DNA of 64,000 nucleotides. Origin: Campylobacter lanienae NCTC 13004. GTDB lineage: Bacteria; Campylobacterota; Campylobacteria; Campylobacterales; Campylobacteraceae. Shown here in pieces: positions 38,191 to 46,895 of the stretch; positions within the stretch are counted from its first letter, which is position 1; the number at the start of each line of letters is the position of its first letter. The translations under genes and the position numbers were made by a program. The stretch is taken from assembly GCF_002139935.1 (NCBI RefSeq), contig NZ_CP015578.1:372001-436000 (forward strand), given 5' to 3'. The notes beneath the pieces were generated by a model. The model was not told the DNA's origin. It saw only the letters and a list, made by a program, of their open reading frames with translations, and ran no database searches.

Positions 38191-39501
38191 ATGATAGAAA
38201 TTTTAATTGCGATAGTTGTGGTGGCGGTTTGTGTGTGTGTTTGGCTTGGGGTTGTGCTGTTTAAAAAGCATACGCAATTAGTGAGTTTAGGGCAGAAATT
38301 TAGCGATTTAAGTGCGAATTTAAGTATAAAAGATCAAGAGCTAAACTCCATAAAAGATGAGAACAAAAATTTACAAGAGCAAAATATCCAAAATATCCAG
38401 CAAATCACACAATTAACAACAAAATTAGACAGTGCCAATGAGATAAATAACGAGCTTAAAAAGCGTCAAGATGAACTTGATAATAAAACTAGAGAGTATT
38501 TTGAGCTAAAAACTAAGCAGATGAGTGAGAATTTGCTAAATTTAAATAGCAAAGAGATGAGAGAAAACTCCGCAAAAATCTTAGAGAGTTTAATCACGCC
38601 ATTAAAAGATGAGATCAATAAATATCAAAAATCAAATTTAGAGATAAATAACACATTTAAAGTAAATTTTGAGAATTTAAAAAGCGAAACCAAAGGGGTT
38701 ATAACTCAAGCTCGTAATTTAGCTGACGCACTAAAAGGCAATAAAAAAATTCTAGGAAATTGGGGTGAAATTCAGCTTGATAGTGTATTGCAAAGTAGTG
38801 GGCTGATTTTGGGTGTGAATTATGAAAAACAAGTATCTTATAAAGATGAAAATGGAAACCAAAAATATCTTGATGTTGTGGTTAAATTTGATGAGAGTAA
38901 AAGAGCGATAATAGATGCCAAATGCTCACTTATCAATTATAATGAGTATCATAATGCTACAGATGAGAGCCAAAAAGATAGCTACGCTAAGGCCTTGGCT
39001 AAGGATATTAAAAATCATATTGATAATTTAAACTCCAAAGATTACGCATTTTTAGATAGCAAAAATTATGAGTATATATTTATGTTTATACCTAATGATA
39101 ATATGCTATTTGTCGCTCTCAGTGCTGATAGCGCTCTTTATGAATATGCGTATGAAAAGGGTATATTTATCACCACGCCACTTACACTTTTAATGGCTTT
39201 AAAAACCGTCTATATCTGCTGGAAAAATCTAAAAAGCGATGAGAACGCAACTAAGATATTTATAGAAGCTGGTAAGATATATGATAAATTTGATGTATTT
39301 ATCAAAAATTATGAAAGATTAGAAAATCAAGTAATTGCTATGTCTAAGGCGATCGAAGATGGCAAAATCACACTATATCAAGGTCGTGGAAATTTGATAA
39401 GCAAATTTGAAAATCTTAAAAAATTAGGTGCCAAAACTACCAAAACTTTGCCATATACAACTAGCGATGATGAGATATTAATAGAGCCACCGCTATCATA
39501 A
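38191..39501 (+). CDS. rmuC: DNA recombination protein RmuC
   Basis: A 436-residue protein with a membrane anchor (about 1-25), a long coiled coil (about 35-175) and a RmuC nuclease-like domain. The domain shows GNWGEIQLDSVLQSSGL, then YLDVVVKFDESKRAIIDAKC and FMFIPNDNMLFVAL. RmuC limits inversions at short repeats in E. coli. I chose ATG 38191 because GGAGA at 38181-38185 is correctly spaced from it; the upstream ATG at 38179 would contain that site. Confidence 0.9.
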   Translation: MIEILIAIVVVAVCVCVWLGVVLFKKHTQLVSLGQKFSDLSANLSIKDQELNSIKDENKNLQEQNIQNIQQITQLTTKLDSANEINNELKKRQDELDNKTREYFELKTKQMSENLLNLNSKEMRENSAKILESLITPLKDEINKYQKSNLEINNTFKVNFENLKSETKGVITQARNLADALKGNKKILGNWGEIQLDSVLQSSGLILGVNYEKQVSYKDENGNQKYLDVVVKFDESKRAIIDAKCSLINYNEYHNATDESQKDSYAKALAKDIKNHIDNLNSKDYAFLDSKNYEYIFMFIPNDNMLFVALSADSALYEYAYEKGIFITTPLTLLMALKTVYICWKNLKSDENATKIFIEAGKIYDKFDVFIKNYERLENQVIAMSKAIEDGKITLYQGRGNLISKFENLKKLGAKTTKTLPYTTSDDEILIEPPLS

Positions 39502-39509
39502 GTGGCGGT
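39489..39509 (+). terminator. Stem-loop at the end of rmuC
   Basis: ACCGCTAT and GTGGCGGT can pair as an 8-bp stem with two wobble pairs, overlapping the stop codon and followed by TTTGGGCTTT. Moderate terminator. Confidence 0.4.
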
Positions 39510-39647
39510 TTGGGCTTTAATAAATAAATTTAATATTTTTTAATTAAATAAATTCATAAATATTTTAATTTACTTATTTTTATTTTGTTATCTTTAAGTT
39601 TTATTAATATATACTACGGAATTTAAAAATTGTCTTAGGAGTTAAGG

Positions 39648-40994
39648 ATGAAAGAGAAGCACTATGAGGTGGTGATAATAGGTGGCGGCATTAGCGGTGG
39701 TGCGTTACTTTATGAGTTAGCAAGATACACAGATGTAAAAAGCATCGCATTAATAGAAAAATACTCTGGTCTAGCTACGCTAAATTCAAAAGGCACAGCA
39801 AATTCGCAAACTATCCATTGTGGAGATATTGAGACAAATTATACATTTGAAAAGGCTCAAAAAGTCAGCAAAACCGCTAGAATGGTAGTCAAATATGGCT
39901 TACAACACGGATATCAAGGCAAATATATGTTTGATGGCCAAAAGATGGCAATCGGCGTGGGCGATGTAGAGGTTGATTACATTAAAAATAGATTTAATGA
40001 GTTTAAAGAGATATATCCATATTTGGAGTTTTATGACAAAGCAGAACTAGCTAAAATAGAGCCAAAAATTATATTAAATAGTGATGGTACTCATAGAGCT
40101 GAAAATGTCGTTGGTATGGGGGTTAGAAGTGGAGAATATACCACCGTTGATTATGGGGCATTCACAACTACATTTATAGAAAATGCCAAAAAAGAGGGCG
40201 GAGAGTGCGATGTCTATCTAAATTCAAGAGTAGATACTATCACGCAAAACGCAGATAAATACTATATCCAAACAGCAGATGGATTATCTATTAGCGCTGA
40301 TTTTGTCGTAGTAAATGCTGGTGCTCACTCTTTATATTTAGCTCACAAAATGGGATATGGGCTTGATTTTGGTTGTTTGCCTGTGGCTGGTAGCTTCTAT
40401 CTAACTAAGAAAAAACTATTAAATGGCAAGGTTTATATGGTGCAAAATCCTAAATTGCCTTTTGCTGCTTTACATGGTGATCCTGATATTTTGGCTGATG
40501 GTTGTACGAGATTTGGGCCTACGGCTTTGGCGCTACCTAAGCTAGAGAGATATCATGATAACTGGGGAAGTTTTCTTGACTTTTGTAAGACTTTAAATTT
40601 TGACTCAACTATTGCTGGTATATTATTTGATCTATTTAAAGATAGCGATATTCGCAACTATATCTTACGCAATTTCTTATTTGAAGTTCCGTATTTAAAT
40701 AAAAAATTATTTGTCAAAGATGCTAGAAAAATCGTCCCAAGCCTAAGCACTAGCGATATATATTATGCTAAAGGTTTTGGCGGTGTCCGCCCTCAAGTGC
40801 TTAACAAAACAGAGAAAAAATTAATGTTAGGTGAAGCTAGTATAAATCCAAAAACCGGAATAATCTTTAATATGACACCAAGCCCTGGTGCGACAAGCTG
40901 CCTTGGCAATGCGTTAAGAGATGTTCGTGAAGTTTGTGAATATCTAGGTAAAAACTTCAACGAAGCTAAATTAAACGAAGAGTTATTTGATTAA
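39648..40994 (+). CDS. mqo: Malate:quinone oxidoreductase
   Basis: A 448-residue FAD enzyme that oxidises malate to oxaloacetate and reduces the quinone pool at the membrane. The dinucleotide-binding start is VVIIGGGISGGALLYELARY; GTANSQTIHCGDIE and the C-terminal FGGVRPQVLNK follow. It fits the Campylobacter/Helicobacter type, which replaces NAD-malate dehydrogenase in the TCA cycle. It is a single gene, with GGAGTTAAGG before the ATG. Confidence 0.9.
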   Translation: MKEKHYEVVIIGGGISGGALLYELARYTDVKSIALIEKYSGLATLNSKGTANSQTIHCGDIETNYTFEKAQKVSKTARMVVKYGLQHGYQGKYMFDGQKMAIGVGDVEVDYIKNRFNEFKEIYPYLEFYDKAELAKIEPKIILNSDGTHRAENVVGMGVRSGEYTTVDYGAFTTTFIENAKKEGGECDVYLNSRVDTITQNADKYYIQTADGLSISADFVVVNAGAHSLYLAHKMGYGLDFGCLPVAGSFYLTKKKLLNGKVYMVQNPKLPFAALHGDPDILADGCTRFGPTALALPKLERYHDNWGSFLDFCKTLNFDSTIAGILFDLFKDSDIRNYILRNFLFEVPYLNKKLFVKDARKIVPSLSTSDIYYAKGFGGVRPQVLNKTEKKLMLGEASINPKTGIIFNMTPSPGATSCLGNALRDVREVCEYLGKNFNEAKLNEELFD

Positions 40995-40997
40995 TAT

Positions 40998-41020
40998 TTT
41001 AGGCGGATGATCCGCCTAAA
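40998..41020 (+). terminator. Terminator of mqo
   Basis: TTTAGGCGGA-TGA-TCCGCCTAAA is a perfect 10-bp stem 4 nt after the stop. Confidence 0.65.
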
Positions 41021-41057
41021 TTCTGCTAAAATTCTCATCATTTATCCTTAAATTTGG

Positions 41058-41063
41058 TATAAT
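41058..41063 (+). promoter_or_regulatory. Putative -10 box for pyk
   Basis: TATAAT in TTTGGTATAATTACC, 21 nt before the ATG. A GGAGT ribosome binding site lies between. Confidence 0.5.
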
Positions 41064-41084
41064 TACCAAAATTTAGGAGTAAAT

Positions 41085-42527
41085 ATGAAAAAGACAAAAA
41101 TCGTAGCAACCATCGGTCCATCTAGTGATTCTATAGAGGTGATTAAATCCTTAATCCAAGAGGGCGTTAATGTATTTAGGTTAAATTTCTCACACGGCAC
41201 ACACGAGTATCATAAATCCACAATTGAGAAGATCAAAGAAGCATCAAATGACCTTAAAATCAGGGTTGGAGTCTTACAAGATATTTGCGGACCAAAGATT
41301 AGAGTAGGGGCTTTAAATGAGCCTTTTGAGCTAAAAGCTGGTGATAGATTAAATGTCTTAAAAGATAGCATAACAGGGCGTAAAAATGGCGAAATTTATG
41401 AGCTTAGTATCAATCAACCGCAAATTTTGTCTTTGATTAAAGATGGTGAATATATATATTTATATGATGGTAGCATTAAGGCTAAGGTGGTAAAATGCTC
41501 GCCTGATGTTATAGAGACTATTATAGAAAATGATGGGGTATTAAGCTCAAATAAGGGTGTGAATTTCCCAAATACCAAGCTAAATATCGATGTTATCACT
41601 AAAAAAGATAGAGATGATATGCTTTGGGGAGCGCAAAATGGCGTGGATTTTGTGGCTATTAGCTTCGTTCAAAACGCAAATGATATTATAAATGCCAAGG
41701 CGATACTAAAAGAATTTGGCTCTAATGCTAAGGTTTTTGCCAAAATAGAGAAATTCGACGCAGTAGAAAATATAGATAGCATTATAGAAGCAAGCGATGG
41801 AATTATGGTAGCTCGTGGAGATTTAGGAATTGAGGTGCCATACTATAAAGTGCCAAGTATCCAAAAATTAATAATCAAAAAAGCCAACGCAGCCAATCGC
41901 CCAGTAATCACCGCTACTCAAATGATGCTTACAATGGCTAAGAGCCAAAGTGCTACTAGAGCTGAGATTAGTGATGTTGCTAATGCAGTATTAGATGGGA
42001 CGGATGCGGTGATGCTAAGTGAAGAGAGTGCTGTAGGTATCAATCCAGTAGCGGTAGTAAAAGCTATGAGCGCTACTATAGTGCAGAGTGAATCTATATA
42101 TCCTTATGGCAAATTTGATGAGTTTGAATTTAGCGATGAGACAGATATGGTAGCTAGTGCTAGCTCACATTTGGCTCAAAGAATCGGTGCCGATGCGATA
42201 ATCTCTATCACTAGCAGTGGATCAAGTGCGATCAAAATGGCTAGAAATCGCCCATCAATGCCGATAATTGCCGTAACACACGATGAGAGCATAGCTAGAA
42301 GTCTTACAATCGTATGGGGCGTTACTCCAAGCTTAGTTGTATCTAAAAATCAACTGAATTTACTCCTAGCTAATACAATTAAAGGGTTAAAAGATGCCGG
42401 ACTTATCAACTATGAATCGACATACACGCTCACAGCAGGATATCCAACAGGCAAAATAGGTAGCACCAACTATATAAGAATTCTAAGAAAAGATCAAATC
42501 GAGTATTATCTAAATGAGGTAAAATAG
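41085..42527 (+). CDS. pyk: Pyruvate kinase
   Basis: A 480-residue enzyme converting PEP and ADP to pyruvate and ATP. Conserved parts are KIVATIGPSSDS, VFRLNFSHGTHEYH, AKIEKFDAVENI, MVARGDLGIEVP and VMLSEESAVG. The C-terminal domain (about 345-480) is the effector domain. Many Campylobacter cannot run full glycolysis but keep Pyk for the lower branch. The stop shares a base with the GTG of the M16-like gene. Confidence 0.96.
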   Translation: MKKTKIVATIGPSSDSIEVIKSLIQEGVNVFRLNFSHGTHEYHKSTIEKIKEASNDLKIRVGVLQDICGPKIRVGALNEPFELKAGDRLNVLKDSITGRKNGEIYELSINQPQILSLIKDGEYIYLYDGSIKAKVVKCSPDVIETIIENDGVLSSNKGVNFPNTKLNIDVITKKDRDDMLWGAQNGVDFVAISFVQNANDIINAKAILKEFGSNAKVFAKIEKFDAVENIDSIIEASDGIMVARGDLGIEVPYYKVPSIQKLIIKKANAANRPVITATQMMLTMAKSQSATRAEISDVANAVLDGTDAVMLSEESAVGINPVAVVKAMSATIVQSESIYPYGKFDEFEFSDETDMVASASSHLAQRIGADAIISITSSGSSAIKMARNRPSMPIIAVTHDESIARSLTIVWGVTPSLVVSKNQLNLLLANTIKGLKDAGLINYESTYTLTAGYPTGKIGSTNYIRILRKDQIEYYLNEVK

Positions 42528-43753
42528 TGGAGAGATTAAATTTAAAAATCGGCGCTACTGATGTGGCTTTGATATATGAGCATAATAGTGAGTTGCCTTT
42601 GGTGGGTTTGAAACTTGTATTTAAGGTAGCTGGAATTTGTAATGAGAAAAAATATGGCGTAGCAAAATTAGCCGCTGAATTGCTAAGTGAGGGGAGCAAA
42701 AAGCTTAGTAGCAATGAGTTTAATAAAGCTTTGGATATGAGAGCTATTATGCTTGGGGCGAGTGCGGGGTTTGAGACATTTGAGATTAGTTTAGAGAGTT
42801 TGAGTGAGCATTTTGAATTTGGATTTAATATGCTTTTAGAGCTATTATCTAGTCCAAATTATGATAAAAATATCTTAAAAAAATTAAAAACCCAAGCCCT
42901 TGGAGTTATCGCTTCAAATAGCACGGATTACGACTATCAAGCTAGTAACGCATTAAAAGAGATTTTGTATCCTAACTCACGTCTTGCGATCCCTAGCATC
43001 GGGACGCCTAATAGTATTGAGAAAATCACTATTGATGATATTAAAGAGTTTATAGATAGTAATTTAAATCTTGAGAATATGTTTATTGTCTTAGGTGGTG
43101 ATATTGGTGTAGATGAGGTTAAATTTGATAAATTTGCTAAGGTATTAAATAGCGGTAAGAAAAGAAATTTAAGCCAAATTCAAGTAAGCAGCGATGGAAA
43201 TTTAAAGATAATTGATAAGCCAAGTGAGCAAGCTTATATATATTTTGGGTCGCCGATTAAATTTGATTTAAGGGATAAATTTAAGCTTAATGTAGCGATG
43301 TTTATCCTTGGTAGTAGCGGGTTTGGCTCTAGATTGATGGAGGAGATTAGGGTTAGGCGTGGGCTAGCTTATAGTGTCTATTGCTCGGCTAATTTGAACT
43401 TAAGCTATAACTCAATGAACGGATATCTGCAGACTAAAAATGAGAGCAAAGATGAAGCCATAATGATTATAAAAGATGAGATAGCCAAATTCATCCAAGA
43501 TGGAGCCACCAAAGAGGAGCTAGAAGCGGCTAAAAATTTCTTACTTGGTAGCGAGCCACTTACCAAAGAGACGCTATTTAAGCGACTTGCCATAGCGCAA
43601 AAAGAGCATTATCAAGGCTATGAGCTTGGAGAATTTGATATAAATTTAGAGCGAATTAAGGCTTTGGAGTTAGATGAATTAAATAAATTTATATTTAGCT
43701 TAAAAGATTTTAATAATCTTAGTATTGCTTGTTTATATAATGAGCAAAAATAG
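42527..43753 (+). CDS. M16-family protein lacking the zinc motif
   Basis: A 408-residue two-repeat M16 (insulinase/PqqL/MPP-like) protein. It has the family layout (about 1-200 and 210-408) and keeps the substrate-binding motif EEIRVRRGLAYSVYCSAN in the second repeat. Where active members have HxxEH, the first repeat reads AKLAAELLSEGS, with both His missing. It is therefore probably a non-catalytic subunit or binding protein. No active partner is next to it. It starts with a GTG and is coupled to pyk upstream and recG downstream by 1-nt overlaps. Confidence 0.82.
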   Translation: MERLNLKIGATDVALIYEHNSELPLVGLKLVFKVAGICNEKKYGVAKLAAELLSEGSKKLSSNEFNKALDMRAIMLGASAGFETFEISLESLSEHFEFGFNMLLELLSSPNYDKNILKKLKTQALGVIASNSTDYDYQASNALKEILYPNSRLAIPSIGTPNSIEKITIDDIKEFIDSNLNLENMFIVLGGDIGVDEVKFDKFAKVLNSGKKRNLSQIQVSSDGNLKIIDKPSEQAYIYFGSPIKFDLRDKFKLNVAMFILGSSGFGSRLMEEIRVRRGLAYSVYCSANLNLSYNSMNGYLQTKNESKDEAIMIIKDEIAKFIQDGATKEELEAAKNFLLGSEPLTKETLFKRLAIAQKEHYQGYELGEFDINLERIKALELDELNKFIFSLKDFNNLSIACLYNEQK

Positions 43754-45546
43754 TGAAAGAGATTGAGGAGTTAAAAGAGCTGGGCATAGCAAGTTTGCTT
43801 GATCTAGCTTTGATATTACCAAAGAGTTTTGATGATCTAAGAGTTAAAAATATACCAAGTATAGGCGAAAATAGCGTTGAAATAGAGATCAAATCTAGCG
43901 TTAATCGCATTAATACATTTACTATTTTGGCCTATTGTATCTCGTGGGGGTGTAGTGTAAATATCGTTATTTTCAACGCTAAGCCGTGGCATTATGCTAC
44001 ATTTAAGCGTGGTAAAAAGCTCTATATCCACGGCAAAAGCACCTTATATAATGGAATTTGGCAATTTAGCAATCCTAAGATTATAACCAAGGTTGGTCAG
44101 ATCATCCCGCACTATAAAAGAGCGATAAAAGATACCCAAATTCAAAAATTAATTAGCAAATATATAAATTTAGACTCTCTATGCTCACAAGGGCTAAATG
44201 AAGATGAAGCTAAAGAGATTTTGGCTCTACATGAGTTAAGTGATGAGGCGATGAGTGCTGTGCTAAATATCGATAAAAAGGCATTAGAGACCTTAAAATT
44301 TGTTGAGATTTTTAGCTACCTTAAAAAGCTTAGTGTCAAAAAAGTGCTATTTAAGGCTACTGCGATTAAGACATTTGATATTAGTGATTGGCTAAATAAT
44401 TTGCCATTTAAGCCTACTGATGATCAGCTAAAAGCGCTCGATGATATCAGAGATGATCTATCGCAAAATCTCGCCGCAAAGCGTGTAATGATGGGCGATG
44501 TAGGTAGTGGCAAAACCTTAGTTATACTAGGTGCGGCGCTTTTGAATTATCCTAATAGATCTATTTTGATGGCACCTACTACTATCCTTGCTACTCAACT
44601 TTATAGCGAGGCAATACGGCTTTTGCCGAAATTTATGAAGGTGATTTATCTACAAAAAGGCTTAAAAAATTTCAATTTAGAAGATGCGAATTTGATAATT
44701 GGCACGCATGCTCTTTTGTATCAAGAATTACCCAAAAGCACCCTAATAATGATAGATGAACAGCATAGATTTGGCTCAACTCAAAGGCAAAAAATAGATG
44801 AATTAACTCGCAATGAGAGCCTAAGGGCGCACTTTTTACAATTTAGCGCCACGCCGATTCCTAGGACTCTTTGTCTTATTGAATCAGAGCTAGTGAGTTT
44901 TAGCTTTTTAAAGCAAATCCCATTTACCAAACAGATTAAAACGCTAATAATCCAAAATAGCGGATTTAACGCACTTTTAGAGCATATCAAAGCCCAAATT
45001 CAAGCAAACAAACAGACAATAATCATATACCCATTAATAGAAGATAGCGAGGTAAGCAACTACCAAAGCTTAAACACCGCTGCGCCATTTTGGCTAAATA
45101 AATTTGAAAAAGTCTATATCACACACGGCAAGGATAAGCAAAAAGATGAGATTTTAGAGCAGTTCGCAAATGATGGAAATATACTGTTAGCTACTACGAT
45201 TGTTGAGGTTGGGATCTCACTGCCTAGGCTTTCAACCATCGTTATAGTTGGTGCTGAAAAGCTAGGTTTAGCCTCGCTTCATCAGCTTCGTGGTAGAGTT
45301 GGCAGACATGGCGGACTAGGCTGGTGCTATCTATATACCAAGCTTACACAGATACCAAGTAGGCTTAAGGAATTTGCTAAAACTCTTGATGGATTTGAGG
45401 TGGCTAAGATAGATTTAAAAAACCGCCAAGCTGGAGATATTTTAGATGGGACAATTCAGCATGGGGCTACATTTGAGTATTATGATATGGAAGAGGATAT
45501 AGCCCAAAAAGCCAAAAGTAGATTAGCTGCTTTAAGGGGCAAATAG
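43753..45546 (+). CDS. recG: ATP-dependent DNA helicase RecG
   Basis: A 597-residue helicase that remodels stalled forks and branched DNA. It has a shortened wedge domain (about 50-130) compared with E. coli RecG (693 residues). Helicase motifs are MMGDVGSGKTLVILG (I), DEQHRFG (II), QFSATPIPRTL (III) and LHQLRGRVGRHGG (VI). The length is normal for Campylobacter. The start is a GTG overlapping the preceding stop. Confidence 0.93.
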   Translation: MKEIEELKELGIASLLDLALILPKSFDDLRVKNIPSIGENSVEIEIKSSVNRINTFTILAYCISWGCSVNIVIFNAKPWHYATFKRGKKLYIHGKSTLYNGIWQFSNPKIITKVGQIIPHYKRAIKDTQIQKLISKYINLDSLCSQGLNEDEAKEILALHELSDEAMSAVLNIDKKALETLKFVEIFSYLKKLSVKKVLFKATAIKTFDISDWLNNLPFKPTDDQLKALDDIRDDLSQNLAAKRVMMGDVGSGKTLVILGAALLNYPNRSILMAPTTILATQLYSEAIRLLPKFMKVIYLQKGLKNFNLEDANLIIGTHALLYQELPKSTLIMIDEQHRFGSTQRQKIDELTRNESLRAHFLQFSATPIPRTLCLIESELVSFSFLKQIPFTKQIKTLIIQNSGFNALLEHIKAQIQANKQTIIIYPLIEDSEVSNYQSLNTAAPFWLNKFEKVYITHGKDKQKDEILEQFANDGNILLATTIVEVGISLPRLSTIVIVGAEKLGLASLHQLRGRVGRHGGLGWCYLYTKLTQIPSRLKEFAKTLDGFEVAKIDLKNRQAGDILDGTIQHGATFEYYDMEEDIAQKAKSRLAALRGK

Positions 45547-45578
45547 AGTTTGTGAATTTAGATTTTACTAAATTTTAG

Positions 45579-45584
45579 TATAAT
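45579..45584 (+). promoter_or_regulatory. Putative -10 box for the aminotransferase class V gene
   Basis: TATAAT in TTTTAGTATAATTAGAC, 24 nt before the TTG start, with AGGAAGAAG between as ribosome binding site. Confidence 0.45.
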
Positions 45585-45608
45585 TAGACAAAAATCTAGG
45601 AAGAAGTA

Positions 45609-46883
45609 TTGAATATAGATAAAATTCGCCAAAATATAATATTAAAAGATGGAATTTACTATTTTGATTGGACTGCTAGCGGGCTTGGATATATGCCTAT
45701 CGAAGATGAGATTAAACGCATTTTAAAGACTTATGCCAATACACATAGCGAGTGTAGTGAATGCTCAAATATCACTACAAATTACTATGAAAATGCTAGA
45801 GCGGGGATCAAAAAACTACTAAATTTACAAAGCGATTTTTTGCTTTTGCCATGCGGACAAGGTAGTAGCGCAGCGATTAAGAAATTTCAAGAAATTATGG
45901 GAATTTATATCCCACCAGCTACTAAAATGGCGTTAAATATCAATTTTGATAGCATAAGGCGATCCCTACCCTTAGTGATAGTTGGCCCATATGAACATCA
46001 TAGCAACGAGATTAGCTATAGAGTTGGAGCCTGTGAAGTGGTGCGAATACCACTAGCTAGAGATGGTGGATTACACTGGGGAGAACTAGATAAAATTTTA
46101 AAAATCAACGCCAATAGAAAGATTATAGTTAGCATAAGTGCTGCTTCAAATGTAACGGGGATTAAAACCGATATAAAAGCTATAAATTCATTAGCTAAAA
46201 AATATAACGCTATAATCGCAATAGACGCTTCAAGCTTGGTAGCATATGAAAATGTAGATAGCTCTTTGTGTGATGCGATATTTATATCACCGCATAAGCT
46301 TCTTGGTGGGGTGGGAAGTTGCGGGATTTTGGCTATTAGAAAATCCTTATTTAATCTAAATTTACCGACATTTTCAGCTGGTGGTACGGTGAGTTATGTA
46401 AGCAAAAAAAGCGTCAGATATCTAGATGATATAGAACAGATCGAAGATGCTGGGACTCCTGCGATTACTCAGCTTATCCGTGCGTATTTGGCTTTTGAAC
46501 TTAGAAATAGAGTTGGGCTAGAGTTTATAAACCGACAAAAAACTCATCTAATGAGTAAATTCGAATATGGCCTATCTAAGATAAAAGGGCTGATAAATTA
46601 CGCCCCACAAAATCAAGATAAAATCGCTATTTATGCCTTTAATATCAAAGATATTTCGCCATTTGATCTAGCTCAAACTCTAAGCTTAAAATTTGGAATC
46701 CAAAGTCGTGCTGGATGCTCATGTGCTGGGCCATACGGACATGATCTGCTAGGTCTTAGAGATGATGAGCCACTTAGCTTTAAGCCTGGTTGGCTAAGAG
46801 TAAGCCTTCACTGGTCTCATAGCGATGATGATGTGGATTATCTATTGAGTGCGATTAATCAAGCTAGAAAATATCTAGCTTGA
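45609..46883 (+). CDS. Aminotransferase class V, cysteine-desulfurase-like
   Basis: A 424-residue PLP enzyme. The Schiff-base Lys is in FISPHKLLGGVGSCG (near 230), the PLP-contact His in GPYEHHSNEISYR (near 128), and RAGCSCAGPYGHDLLG near 375 places a Cys where SufS-type desulfurases have their catalytic Cys. It could mobilise sulfur from cysteine, but no suf or isc gene is adjacent and the sequence is divergent, so another beta-eliminating or transaminating role is open. The start is TTG at 45609; no ATG gives the conserved FDWTASGLGYMP start region. Confidence 0.8.
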   Translation: MNIDKIRQNIILKDGIYYFDWTASGLGYMPIEDEIKRILKTYANTHSECSECSNITTNYYENARAGIKKLLNLQSDFLLLPCGQGSSAAIKKFQEIMGIYIPPATKMALNINFDSIRRSLPLVIVGPYEHHSNEISYRVGACEVVRIPLARDGGLHWGELDKILKINANRKIIVSISAASNVTGIKTDIKAINSLAKKYNAIIAIDASSLVAYENVDSSLCDAIFISPHKLLGGVGSCGILAIRKSLFNLNLPTFSAGGTVSYVSKKSVRYLDDIEQIEDAGTPAITQLIRAYLAFELRNRVGLEFINRQKTHLMSKFEYGLSKIKGLINYAPQNQDKIAIYAFNIKDISPFDLAQTLSLKFGIQSRAGCSCAGPYGHDLLGLRDDEPLSFKPGWLRVSLHWSHSDDDVDYLLSAINQARKYLA

Positions 46884-46895
46884 TTTTGCTTAAAT

